This document shows, one piece after another, positions 24,281 through 32,809 of a DNA stretch of 36,452 bases. The DNA comes from Acidobacteriota bacterium. GTDB taxonomy: Bacteria > Acidobacteriota > Terriglobia > Bryobacterales > Bryobacteraceae. Both the position numbers and the translations under genes were made by a program. Location: assembly GCA_016870915.1 (NCBI GenBank), contig VFZY01000041.1, forward strand, positions 1 through 36,452, given 5' to 3'. Every line of letters begins with the position of its first letter. Within the stretch, counting starts at the first letter, position 1. The notes below the pieces were generated by a model, which ran no database searches, was not told the origin of the DNA, and saw nothing but the letters and a program-made list of their open reading frames with translations.

Positions 24281-25074
24281 TGTTGACCTTTCCGCAATTG
24301 AGTTCCGGCGCCATGGGCCAGTTCCCCCTCAAGGCGCGCGTTTCCCGGCGCACTGTGACCAACCGCGGCGCCGGCGGCTCACTGGTGCAGTGGGTTGATC
24401 CAAGCTGGGCATTTGTTGAGTGGGATCTGCGGCGCGACGATCTGTCGGCCTCCGAATGGGAAGCGGTGGAGATGCTGTTCGCGGACACCGAGGGCGGCCT
24501 GCTGCCGTTCACGTTTCTTGATCCCATGGACAATCTGCTGCGGTGGAGCGAGGATCTTGCTTCCGCGGTCTGGGTGAAGGGTTCGGGGATCCAACTCACC
24601 GCCGGTCTTGCCGATCCCCTGGGCACTACACGGGCCGTGCGCGTGCGCAACACCGGGGCCACACCGCAGCGTCTTTCGCAGACCATTGCCGCGCCCGCGG
24701 ACATGACCTACTGCTTCAGCGCGTACCTGCGCGCCTCCGCGGCCACCACTGCAAGGCTGGTGCGGGCCTCGGGTGTTTCGGAGGAGAAGGCCGCGGCAGC
24801 CGGCTCCGCCTGGCGGCGCTTTGCCACCAGCGGAAATCTGGGCGGCGCTGGCACCACGATGACGTTCAGCGTGGACCTGGACCCGGGCGCGGAAGTGGAT
24901 GTATTCGGGCTGCAGGTGGATGCGCAGCCGGCGGCATCGCCGTACAAAGTGACAACGAATGGAAGCGGCGTCTATCCGGATGCGCGCTTTGGAAGCGATG
25001 AACTGCGGGTGACCGCGGGATCGCTGGGGTTGAATTCCGCCACGGTGCACATCGTGGCAAGGCTTGAGGGGTAA
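24280..25074 (+). CDS. Distal tail protein with C-terminal carbohydrate-binding-like domain
   Basis: A 264-residue protein. Residues 1-85 repeat the plan of the preceding protein (FPQLSSGAMGQFPLKA, LSASEWEAVEMLFADTEGG, PFTFLDPMDN). Residues 86-260 form a beta-sandwich of the sort attached to phage tail proteins (NLLRWSEDLASAVWVKGSGI, RLSQTIAAPADMTYCFSAYL, WRRFATSGNLGG, VDVFGLQVDAQPAASPYKV), which in related proteins is read as carbohydrate-binding. It may contact the cell surface. It overlaps its upstream neighbour by one base and ends 4 bases before the hub gene. Family names are from recollection; the duplication is seen in the sequence. Confidence 0.65.
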   Translation: MLTFPQLSSGAMGQFPLKARVSRRTVTNRGAGGSLVQWVDPSWAFVEWDLRRDDLSASEWEAVEMLFADTEGGLLPFTFLDPMDNLLRWSEDLASAVWVKGSGIQLTAGLADPLGTTRAVRVRNTGATPQRLSQTIAAPADMTYCFSAYLRASAATTARLVRASGVSEEKAAAAGSAWRRFATSGNLGGAGTTMTFSVDLDPGAEVDVFGLQVDAQPAASPYKVTTNGSGVYPDARFGSDELRVTAGSLGLNSATVHIVARLEG

Positions 25075-25078
25075 TGGC

Positions 25079-28000
25079 ATGCCAGACATTCACATGATCA
25101 AGGAACAGAGCGTTCCCGAAACTCCGCTGGTGATCTTCGACTGCGAGTTCCCCTCGGGCCAGGTGCATCGCTGGTCGACCCACCGTGTGACGGTGGAAGG
25201 GGAAGAGTACAGCCCGCGTGTGCTCGGCCACAGCCTCTTCGATTTGCGCAGCGGGGCCGACGAAGGGATCGATGCGGCGTCGAAGATCGCACTGACGCTG
25301 GCCAACGCGGACTCCCTGGCCTCCCAGTTGGACCGGGCGGAAGGGTTCAAGGGTTCCAAGCTCACCGCACGATTTGTGTTCCAGGACCTGAAGACTGATA
25401 CCACATCCGCCGGCCCGGTGGTGGTCTTCCAGGGTTTGGGCAACGCCCCCGAGGACATTACGGAGAGCGAACTGCGCGTGTCGTTTGGCAGCCGGTTGAG
25501 CCTGCAGCGGATCGCTGCGCCGGCCCTTCGCATCCAGCGGCACTGCCAGTGGACGTTTCCCGAGACGGCCGCTCAGCGGCAGGAAGCGGTGAGCGGGGGC
25601 GACCGCGGGAAGTACTCGCCGTATTTCCCCTGCGGGTATTCACCGGATCAGCCGGGCGGCAGCGGCAACCTGAATGGGGCGGCGCCGTTTACCTCGTGCA
25701 ACTTCACGCGGTCGCAGTGTGCCGAGCGTGGCATGCTATCGACCGACTCGGCCAGCCGCCCCACGCGGCGGTTTGGCGGCATCGGCTTTGTGCCAGCAAA
25801 CGTGCTGGTGCGCAGCCACGGCGAACGCGGCATGCATGTCTCCGCGGCAGCGGACAATCGCGCCGTCTACAACGACACCGTGCCCATGATCTATGGCACG
25901 TGCTGGTATCAGCCGCCCGTGACGCTGGCGCGAAACGACGGCAACCTGACGCGGATGGAAGTGCTGCTGGGCCTGGGCGAGATTCAGGGCGTACTGAAGG
26001 TTCTGGTGAACGGTGTCGAGGTCCCACAGGGGCAGGCGGGCCGCAACATGACCGGGACGGGGTGGTTCAATCCCGTGAGCCTGGGCAATCGAACCGGCAA
26101 CTACAACCTGGACTTCACAGCGGGCGCACCGAACACCGATGGGGACCCTTATGGCAGCATGGCTGTGCTTTCGGTTGTGGTGCCCAGCCGGCTGAGCTCC
26201 GGAGCGGCGCTGCCGCGTGTGGAAGTGCTGGTGCAGGGCCTGAAGCTTTCGGTATTCGACGAGGCCGGCCTGTACGTGGGAGAGCAGTTCACGAACAATC
26301 CGGCCTGGGTTCTGCTGGACCTGCTGCGCCGCAGCGGCTGGGATCACGATGAGTTGGATCTGGCAAGCTTCGGCAAGGCGGCGGTGTTTTGCGCAGGCAC
26401 CGTGCCATCGCAGGATCTGAACGGAAACCCGATCAGCATCCCCCGCTATCAATGCAACCTGCCGCTGCGGCGCCGGCGCAGTCTGGCCGATGTTGTGCGC
26501 GGTGTGCGGCTGGGGGCGGCGTTGTTTCTGGCGTATGGAATCAACGGGCGGCTGCAACTCTTCCCCGAGGGGTCTCTTGCTTCTCAGCAGCCGATGAAGC
26601 CGGCGGGCAGCAACGCGGCGGCGGTGCTGAATGGCGGATGGCCCGCCTATGAGTTCGGCGACGGCGTGAATGGGTCGTCGGGCCTGCTGCGGCGGGACAA
26701 TGGCGAGCCGGCGATCCGGTTCTGGTCGCGAAGCAATGCGGAGACACCGAACCGGTTCTCCGTCGAGTTCCAGGATGAGTTGAATGAGTTCCAACAGGAC
26801 AGCCTCTCTCTGGTCCATTCAGGCGATTCGGCGCGAGCCGGGCAGGAGGTTCAGGCCGTGCTGCCGGCGATGGGTTTGCCGAATCCCGATCAGGCGGCAC
26901 GCATCGCCCGCCTTGCTCTAGACCGCGCCGTGCTGGGCAACCGGTACGTGGAGTTCGAGACCAGCATGAAGGGGCTGGGCTTGCGACCGGGCGATCTGAT
27001 CACCTTGACGTACTTGAAGGAAGGTCTGAACCGGACTCCCTTCCGGGTGACTAAGGTGTCGCCGCGGTTGAACTTTGAAACAGTTCTGATTACCGCGCAG
27101 ATCCACGACGATGCCTGGTACGGACGGACGGGACTGGCGCATTCGACGGGACGGCGCCAACCGGATCACGATCTCGCGGCGCCGCGCCCATTGGTCGGCA
27201 CGGTGGCCGGCTCGGATGGCCGTACTGACTTGGGGATCGCGGAAACGGCTGTGGAACAGGCGGATGGATCCGTGCTGGTCCAGTTGGCGGCTTCGTTCGT
27301 GGCTCCGGCGAAACCGGTGCCAGGAAAAGTGGGTGTTCCCCTGCTGAGCCTGTCTCCGGTGATCGCTTCGACCGGGGGCACACTGGCGGGAAATCAGACT
27401 CTGTACTACGCCGTGAGTGGCGTCGACGCTGGGGGCAATGAGGGGCCCCTGTCGTTCGTGGTGCGGGCTGTGATTCCGGCCGGCACGAACACGAACAAGG
27501 TGACTCTCACGGGGCTGAGCCTGCCCGCGGTGGCTGCGATGCGGCGCGTGTATCGTGGGCCGAGCCCGCGGCAGTTGCTGCGGATTGCCGAGTCGGCGGT
27601 ATCGGGAAACCAGTTCGTTGACGAGGGCGTGGCAGCCATGCTGTTGCCTCCGCCCGACGACCAGTTCGATCACGCCAACGTGTACTGGCGGCCGGAAGTG
27701 TTGGCTGAGACGCAGGCGGACTTGTTTGGGGCGTCTTCCGTGGGTGCGTCGGGGCTCGCGCTGAGCGTGAACGCTTATCGTGGCATGACGGTGCGGATCA
27801 CGCGCGGGAAGGGCGCGCCGCAGGAGCGGACGATTGCCGCGAATACGGATACAGCGTTGTCGGTATCGAGCCCGTGGGATATCGTTCCGGATGGCTCAAG
27901 CTACTTCGCGGTGGCTGAGTCGAGCTGGCGCTTTGGCGCGCGGACGGAGTCCAGCCCGGCCGTGATCGAGGTTCCCAATCGTGCCGGGGAGACGGTGCAC

Positions 28001-28996
28001 GTACTGGGTGCGGCGGCCAATGCGCAGGATGTTGAGTGCCCCTATGAGATCTCGCCGGTGACGCGAGTTCAGGTGACGGGCGACGGTGGGATGAACCAGG
28101 ATGCGTATGTGCCTGGAGAACCCGTCTACTCACTGTTCACGCCGGGCGATGGAACGCTGAGCATCGCTGGCTTTGGTTTCGCTTCCCTTGAGAACACCCG
28201 GACTATTGAGGGCGCCTCCATCACGGTGCATCTGGTGGATGAACTGGCGCCGGTCAAGGGCATGCTGGCAAGCTCGGCCACCGCGGGCGCCGGCGTGTTG
28301 ACGATTTCCTCGCCCATGGCAGTGGGCGCGGGCGACTACCTGCAGGTGGGCAGCGAGATCGTGCTTCTGGACGCCGTGGCCGGAACCGCGCTGACGGTTA
28401 CCCGAGGGCAGTTGGGTACGACGGCGGTGAGCCATGCGAGCGGTGCGATGGTTTGGAAGCTGGAGCGCCGTGTGCGGGTGATCCCGTTTGTTCGCGACTT
28501 TTTCGGGGGCGAGGGAAGCGGCGACTTCAGCCATTCCATCGAACTGCCGTACGCCCGTGTTGCCGCTACGGAAGTGGTGATGACGAACTCACGGGGTGAT
28601 AGCCCGGTTGGAGTGGTCTCGGTGACGGATGGGGCCGACCTGGGTTTGCGGACTTTCGGAGGCGGGCAGTACGCCATTCAGGTGGAGGGCTTCCTGGCGA
28701 TTCAGTCGAAGGCGGCTCCGCCGCTGGTGGTTGAGGCTCCGCGCTCGCCGCGCGACGTGTTCGCGGTGTTGAACCAGGCGCCCATGGGTGGCGCGGTGAC
28801 GCTTGAGGTGCGGCGCGGGCCGGCGTTGTACTGCTCCCTGACGGTGGCCAGCGGAAGCACGGTGTCGAACGTGGTGAATGGAGCTACGGTTGCGGCGCTG
28901 GCGGCATCCGACGAGGTGACGGTGGACATCGTATCGGTGCCGCCGGGGGCGGCGGGCACTCCGGGCCGCGACCTGACTGTCGTCATCCGGACCTGA
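25079..28996 (+). CDS. Giant tail hub/host-specificity protein (gpL-gpJ-like fusion)
   Basis: A 1305-residue protein started at ATG 25079 (MPDIHMIKEQ) with GAGGGG 8 bases upstream. Residues 1-150 resemble DUF2163-type tail proteins. Residues 150-240 hold C156, C185, C207 and C214 ahead of RRFGGIGFVP; the C-x21-C-x6-C part resembles the Fe-S-binding domain of lambda-type tail-tip protein gpL. From about 268 the text MIYGTCWYQPP, LLGLGEIQGVLKVLVNGVEV is typical of baseplate hubs. The middle (about 560-690) carries long beta structure like gpJ. Fibronectin-like modules follow (about 755-870), then Gly/Val/Thr-rich beta domains to the end, likely receptor-binding. No NlpC/P60 peptidase is visible. 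Confidence 0.75.
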   Translation: MPDIHMIKEQSVPETPLVIFDCEFPSGQVHRWSTHRVTVEGEEYSPRVLGHSLFDLRSGADEGIDAASKIALTLANADSLASQLDRAEGFKGSKLTARFVFQDLKTDTTSAGPVVVFQGLGNAPEDITESELRVSFGSRLSLQRIAAPALRIQRHCQWTFPETAAQRQEAVSGGDRGKYSPYFPCGYSPDQPGGSGNLNGAAPFTSCNFTRSQCAERGMLSTDSASRPTRRFGGIGFVPANVLVRSHGERGMHVSAAADNRAVYNDTVPMIYGTCWYQPPVTLARNDGNLTRMEVLLGLGEIQGVLKVLVNGVEVPQGQAGRNMTGTGWFNPVSLGNRTGNYNLDFTAGAPNTDGDPYGSMAVLSVVVPSRLSSGAALPRVEVLVQGLKLSVFDEAGLYVGEQFTNNPAWVLLDLLRRSGWDHDELDLASFGKAAVFCAGTVPSQDLNGNPISIPRYQCNLPLRRRRSLADVVRGVRLGAALFLAYGINGRLQLFPEGSLASQQPMKPAGSNAAAVLNGGWPAYEFGDGVNGSSGLLRRDNGEPAIRFWSRSNAETPNRFSVEFQDELNEFQQDSLSLVHSGDSARAGQEVQAVLPAMGLPNPDQAARIARLALDRAVLGNRYVEFETSMKGLGLRPGDLITLTYLKEGLNRTPFRVTKVSPRLNFETVLITAQIHDDAWYGRTGLAHSTGRRQPDHDLAAPRPLVGTVAGSDGRTDLGIAETAVEQADGSVLVQLAASFVAPAKPVPGKVGVPLLSLSPVIASTGGTLAGNQTLYYAVSGVDAGGNEGPLSFVVRAVIPAGTNTNKVTLTGLSLPAVAAMRRVYRGPSPRQLLRIAESAVSGNQFVDEGVAAMLLPPPDDQFDHANVYWRPEVLAETQADLFGASSVGASGLALSVNAYRGMTVRITRGKGAPQERTIAANTDTALSVSSPWDIVPDGSSYFAVAESSWRFGARTESSPAVIEVPNRAGETVHVLGAAANAQDVECPYEISPVTRVQVTGDGGMNQDAYVPGEPVYSLFTPGDGTLSIAGFGFASLENTRTIEGASITVHLVDELAPVKGMLASSATAGAGVLTISSPMAVGAGDYLQVGSEIVLLDAVAGTALTVTRGQLGTTAVSHASGAMVWKLERRVRVIPFVRDFFGGEGSGDFSHSIELPYARVAATEVVMTNSRGDSPVGVVSVTDGADLGLRTFGGGQYAIQVEGFLAIQSKAAPPLVVEAPRSPRDVFAVLNQAPMGGAVTLEVRRGPALYCSLTVASGSTVSNVVNGATVAALAASDEVTVDIVSVPPGAAGTPGRDLTVVIRT

Positions 28997-29012
28997 CGCG
29001 CTATCCTGGAAC

Positions 29013-30203
29013 GTGCTCGCCGCCCAGCACGTTTCCAAGGACTTCACGCTTGATGCGCATCCGATGGCCCGGCTGCGCTCCGCGCTGTTGGGCGGCACGG
29101 CGGGGAAGCGGTTCCGGGCCCTGGACGATGTGAGCTTTGAGGTGGCCCGGGGCGAGACGTTTGCCTTGATCGGCCCGAACGGGTCCGGCAAGAGTACGCT
29201 CTTGCAGATCGTGGCCGGGACGCTTGAGCCAACGTCCGGCCGCGTTCTGCGGCAGGGGCGCGTCGCGGCGCTTCTGGAACTGGGGGCTGGCTTCAACGTG
29301 GAGTTCTCGGGCCGTGAGAATGTCCTGCTGAATGCCGGCATCATGGGCATGAGCCGGCGCGAGATCGACGCGGCGTTTTCGTCGATTGAAGAGTTCGCCG
29401 GTATCGGCGCGTTCATGGATCGTCCCGTGCGGGAGTATTCCACGGGTATGTACGTCCGTCTGGCGTTTGCCGCTGCCATACACGCCGAGCCCGAGGTGCT
29501 GATTGTGGATGAGGCCCTTGCGGTTGGCGATGCGGCCTTTTCGAACCGCTGCATCCGCAAGCTGGAGGAGATGCGGTCACGCGGCACGACCATCCTTTTT
29601 GTATCCCATGACCTTGGTCTGGTGAAGCGTCTCGCCGACCGGGCCCTGTTTCTTCACAACGGCCGGATGGCCTCGCTGGGCGTGCCCAGCGATGTGGTGA
29701 ATCAGTACATCGGCACGGTGCTGGAGCAGCAGAGCGGCGAGGAGCCCGCACGCGTTCCCGAGCGGCGCCATGGCGACGGCGCCAGCAGGATCATCGATGT
29801 GGCATTGACGGACGAATCGGGCCACGAACGCAGTTCCTTCACCCATGGCGAGTTAATGCAGCTACGGCTGGTGATTGAGTTCAAACAGCCCGTGGCGCGG
29901 CCCATGGCCGGATTCGCCATCAGGAACCGGTTGGGCATCGATGTGGCAGGCACCAACACGCGCGTGGAAGGGCTGGAGATGGGTCCGCAACAGGCTGGCG
30001 GGCGCGTGCGAGTGGATTTCCGCATACCCTGTCTGTTCACTCGCCAGGACTATACAATAACGGTTGCCTCGCAGCACTGGGATGGCTTCAGCCAGGATTG
30101 GCTGGATGACGTTCTCACCTTCAGCGTGGCTGAGCCGCGCGACTGGGGGGGTATTGTGAATCCGGGTGTCGCGGTGACTGTAGCGGTGGAGGACAAGCGG
30201 TGA
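29013..30203 (+). CDS. Orphan Wzt-like ABC transporter ATPase (polysaccharide export type)
   Basis: A 396-residue ATPase with GTG start at 29013. Walker A is GPNGSGKST at 54-62, the signature is the YSTGM form at 142-146 used by O-antigen/teichoic-acid exporters, Walker B is VLIVDEA near 162-168, and the switch His lies in FVSHD (H199). Residues about 255-396 match the Wzt C-terminal carbohydrate-recognition domain (LRLVIEFKQPVARPMAGFAI, FSVAEPRDWGGIVNPG). Such ATPases need a Wzm-type permease, but none is visible in the window. It lies 16 bases after the tail hub gene and overlaps the next transporter gene by 4 bases. Confidence 0.88.
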   Translation: MLAAQHVSKDFTLDAHPMARLRSALLGGTAGKRFRALDDVSFEVARGETFALIGPNGSGKSTLLQIVAGTLEPTSGRVLRQGRVAALLELGAGFNVEFSGRENVLLNAGIMGMSRREIDAAFSSIEEFAGIGAFMDRPVREYSTGMYVRLAFAAAIHAEPEVLIVDEALAVGDAAFSNRCIRKLEEMRSRGTTILFVSHDLGLVKRLADRALFLHNGRMASLGVPSDVVNQYIGTVLEQQSGEEPARVPERRHGDGASRIIDVALTDESGHERSSFTHGELMQLRLVIEFKQPVARPMAGFAIRNRLGIDVAGTNTRVEGLEMGPQQAGGRVRVDFRIPCLFTRQDYTITVASQHWDGFSQDWLDDVLTFSVAEPRDWGGIVNPGVAVTVAVEDKR

Positions 30204-31642
30204 CAAACACGGCCGACCGCGCCTTTTTCGGACATCCCAAGGGGCTCTCAACGCTCTTCTTCACGGAGATGTGGGAGCGCTTTAGCTACTATGGCATGCG
30301 CGCCCTGCTGATTCTCTACATGACCGGCAGCGCGGCGTCGGGAGGACTGGGGTTCGACGTCGCGACCGCGGGCGCGATCTACGGGCTCTATACATCGTCG
30401 GTCTACCTGATGAGTCTGCCGGGCGGGTGGATCGCGGACAAGGTCACCGGGTCGCGACTGGCGGTTCTCATCGGCGGCATCATCATCGCCTCAGGCCACT
30501 TCCTCATGGCCGTTCCATCCCTCACCACCTTTTATGTGGGCCTGGCCGTGATTGTCATCGGCACGGGGTTGTTGAAGCCGAACGTCAGCGCGGTGGTCGG
30601 CATGCTATATCAGGCCGGCGATACGCGGCGCGACGCCGGTTTTTCGATTTTTTACATGGGCATCAACACGGGAGCCTTCATTGCTCCGCTTGCCTGCGGC
30701 TATGTTGGCCAGCGGATCAACTGGCACTGGGGCTTCGGTCTGGCGGGCATCGGCATGACTTTGGGCGTGGTGCAGTATGTGCTGGGGTGGAAGCATCTGG
30801 GTGACGCGGGGGCATTGGCGAAGCGCGATCCGGCAAACGTCACGAAGTTGTGGCGCGCGGCCGCGCTGGCGGCGGTGGTGGGCACGAGTGCGTATCTGGC
30901 GGCCGGGCAGGTCACCGCGGTGGACGTGGCGAACGTCTTCGGGCTGGCGCTGATGGGCGTGGTGGTGCTGGTGTTCGGCGGCATGCTGCTGGCCAAGGGC
31001 TGGACACCCGAGGAACGAAAGCGCGTGGTGGTGATCACGGTGCTGTTCCTGGCGGCGTCGCTGTTTTGGGCAACCTTCGAGCAGGCTGGCTCGACGCTGA
31101 ACCTGTTCGCGGACCGCAACACGGACAACAACATCATGGGCTGGAGCGTGCCGGCTTCGTTCTACCAGTCGGTCAATGCGATGTTTCTGATCCTGCTGGC
31201 GCCTCCCCTGGTGTGGCTGTGGATGACGCTTGGTTCGCGCAACCCTTCTGTGCCCGTGAAGTTTGTGGTGGGCCTGGTGGGCGCGGGCCTGGGTTTTGTG
31301 TCGGTGGCTCTGGGCGCCGGGTTGAACCCTGGGGGTGGGGCGAGCCCGTGGTGGCTGATCGCGACGTACTTTTTCCATACCGTGGGCGAACTCTGCTTGA
31401 GCCCGGTAGGACTGAGCGCGATGACAAAGCTGGCACCGGCGCGTGTGGCGGGGTTGATGATGGGATGCTGGTTCCTGTCGAACTCCGTGGGGAACTATCT
31501 GGGCGGACGCATGGCGGGCTTTTATCAGGCGCTACCGCTTGATCAGTTGTTCGGCGCGGTGGCGGCGTTTGCTATTGCGGCGGGCGTTATTCTGCTGTCG
31601 TTCCGCGGCGCAATTGTGCGATTGATGGGAGGCGTGCGCTAG
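30200..31642 (+). CDS. Proton-dependent oligopeptide transporter (POT/PTR2 family)
   Basis: A 480-residue inner-membrane symporter for di- and tripeptides, with about 12-14 hydrophobic helices. The family E-x-x-E-R-F-x-Y-Y-G signature is present at the start (TEMWERFSYYGMRALLI, about 22-38). The second signature region is FSIFYMGINTGAFIAPL. The length agrees with DtpT-like proteins. GTG start overlaps the ATPase stop by 4 bases. Followed after 3 bases by an M24 peptidase, which suggests coupled peptide import and hydrolysis. Confidence 0.93.
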   Translation: MTNTADRAFFGHPKGLSTLFFTEMWERFSYYGMRALLILYMTGSAASGGLGFDVATAGAIYGLYTSSVYLMSLPGGWIADKVTGSRLAVLIGGIIIASGHFLMAVPSLTTFYVGLAVIVIGTGLLKPNVSAVVGMLYQAGDTRRDAGFSIFYMGINTGAFIAPLACGYVGQRINWHWGFGLAGIGMTLGVVQYVLGWKHLGDAGALAKRDPANVTKLWRAAALAAVVGTSAYLAAGQVTAVDVANVFGLALMGVVVLVFGGMLLAKGWTPEERKRVVVITVLFLAASLFWATFEQAGSTLNLFADRNTDNNIMGWSVPASFYQSVNAMFLILLAPPLVWLWMTLGSRNPSVPVKFVVGLVGAGLGFVSVALGAGLNPGGGASPWWLIATYFFHTVGELCLSPVGLSAMTKLAPARVAGLMMGCWFLSNSVGNYLGGRMAGFYQALPLDQLFGAVAAFAIAAGVILLSFRGAIVRLMGGVR

Positions 31643-31645
31643 TCG

Positions 31646-32809
31646 ATGGACCGAATTTTTCAAGAGATTCCCGAAGCGCTCAGGCAGGCCGGTGTGGACG
31701 GCTGGCTTTTCTATGATCATCACCGGCGCGATCCGTTGGCGTACCGCGTGCTGGGTTTCGAGCCGGCGCAGCAGGTGACGCGGCGCTGGTATTACCTGGT
31801 GCGTTCGGATGGCTCCGTGGAAGGTCTGGTGCACCGCATTGAGAGCCACGTGCTGGATCCGCTGCCGGGGCCGAAGGCCGGCTATGCGGGTTGGGAACTC
31901 CAGAAGAGCGAGTTGGCGCGGATGCTGGGCGGCTTGAAGCGGGTGGCGATGCAGTATTCGCCGCTGAATGCGATTCCGTATGTCTCGATGGTGGACGCCG
32001 GCACCGTGGAACTGGTGCGGAGCCTGGGCGTCGAGGTGGTGAGCTCGGCCGACTTGGTGCAGCACTTTGAGGCGCGCTGGACAGCGGAACAGTTCGAGAT
32101 GCACCTGGAGGCCGGGCGCCGTGTGGACCGGACACGCGCCGATGCATTCCGGCATGCGGGCGAGGCGCTGGCCGCCGGCAGGCGGTTGACCGAGTTCGAG
32201 TTGCAGGGGTTTATACTGGATCGCTTCGTGGAGCGTGGGTTGGTGACCGATCATGGTCCGATTGTGGCCGTGAACGCGAACGCGTCGAATCCGCACTATG
32301 GGCCCGAACGGGACTGGTGTTCAGTGATCGCGCCCGGCGATGTGCTGCTGCTGGACATGTGGGCGAAGCTCGACCGGCCGCGGGCCGTGTACTACGACAT
32401 TACGTGGATGGGGTATTGCGGCGCGGTGCCCCGGCCAGAGGTGGAGCGTGTCTTCGGCGTGGCGCGCGCGGCGCGCATGGCCGGCGTGGAAAAGGCCTGT
32501 TCGGGCGGTGTGGTGCATGGATTCGAGGTGGACGACGCGACGCGCGGCGTGATTGCCGGGGCGGGGCTGGGTGAGTACTTCTTTCACAGGACCGGCCATT
32601 CCATCGGCGAAGAGGTCCATGGAACGGGCGTCAACATGGACAACCTGGAGACACGCGATTCGCGCCGCATCGTGCCGGGGCTCTGTTTTTCGATCGAGCC
32701 CGGGATCTATCTGCCGGAGTTCGGTGTACGAAGCGAGGTAAACGTGTTCATGGGCGCGGACGGCGGCCGGGTGACCGGCGAGGAGCAGGAGCGGCTTGTT
32801 CTGGTGTAG
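31646..32809 (+). CDS. M24-family metallopeptidase (Xaa-Pro aminopeptidase-like)
   Basis: A 387-residue cytoplasmic dimetal peptidase that would release residues before proline. The N-terminal creatinase-like domain covers about 1-140. The pita-bread domain contains all five ligands: D237 (LLLDMW), D251 (YYDITW), H318 (RTGHSIGEEVHG), E351 (SIEPGIY) and E364 (RSEVNV). The catalytic set is complete, so activity is expected. It lies directly after the POT transporter, which makes a role in using imported peptides likely. The coding end overlaps the next gene by 14 bases. Confidence 0.92.
   Translation: MDRIFQEIPEALRQAGVDGWLFYDHHRRDPLAYRVLGFEPAQQVTRRWYYLVRSDGSVEGLVHRIESHVLDPLPGPKAGYAGWELQKSELARMLGGLKRVAMQYSPLNAIPYVSMVDAGTVELVRSLGVEVVSSADLVQHFEARWTAEQFEMHLEAGRRVDRTRADAFRHAGEALAAGRRLTEFELQGFILDRFVERGLVTDHGPIVAVNANASNPHYGPERDWCSVIAPGDVLLLDMWAKLDRPRAVYYDITWMGYCGAVPRPEVERVFGVARAARMAGVEKACSGGVVHGFEVDDATRGVIAGAGLGEYFFHRTGHSIGEEVHGTGVNMDNLETRDSRRIVPGLCFSIEPGIYLPEFGVRSEVNVFMGADGGRVTGEEQERLVLV

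Larger units (their letters stand above)
15094..28996 (+). mobile_element. Phage-type structural cluster, candidate gene transfer agent
   Basis: Fifteen same-strand reading frames in 13.9 kb encode only packaging, head and tail functions in the canonical long-tailed-phage order: small-terminase position, TerL, portal, scaffold, capsid, connectors, tail tube, G/GT chaperones, tape measure, distal tail proteins, hub. No integrase, excisionase, repressor, replication, protease, holin or lysin gene is visible. The left side is the isc operon; the right side runs with a 16-base gap into a host-type ABC ATPase. Size, gene order and a 203-residue tape measure recall the RcGTA cluster (about 14 kb). 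A decayed or split prophage is the competing reading. No difference in base composition from neighbours is obvious by eye. Confidence 0.6.

Noticed and set aside
15094-28996. Tailocin (phage-tail bacteriocin) interpretation
   Set aside because: Large terminase, portal and capsid genes are present and look intact; tailocins lack them.
15094-28996. Complete active temperate prophage
   Set aside because: No integrase, repressor, replication or lysis genes and no flanking repeats were found in the window. Modules located elsewhere cannot be excluded.
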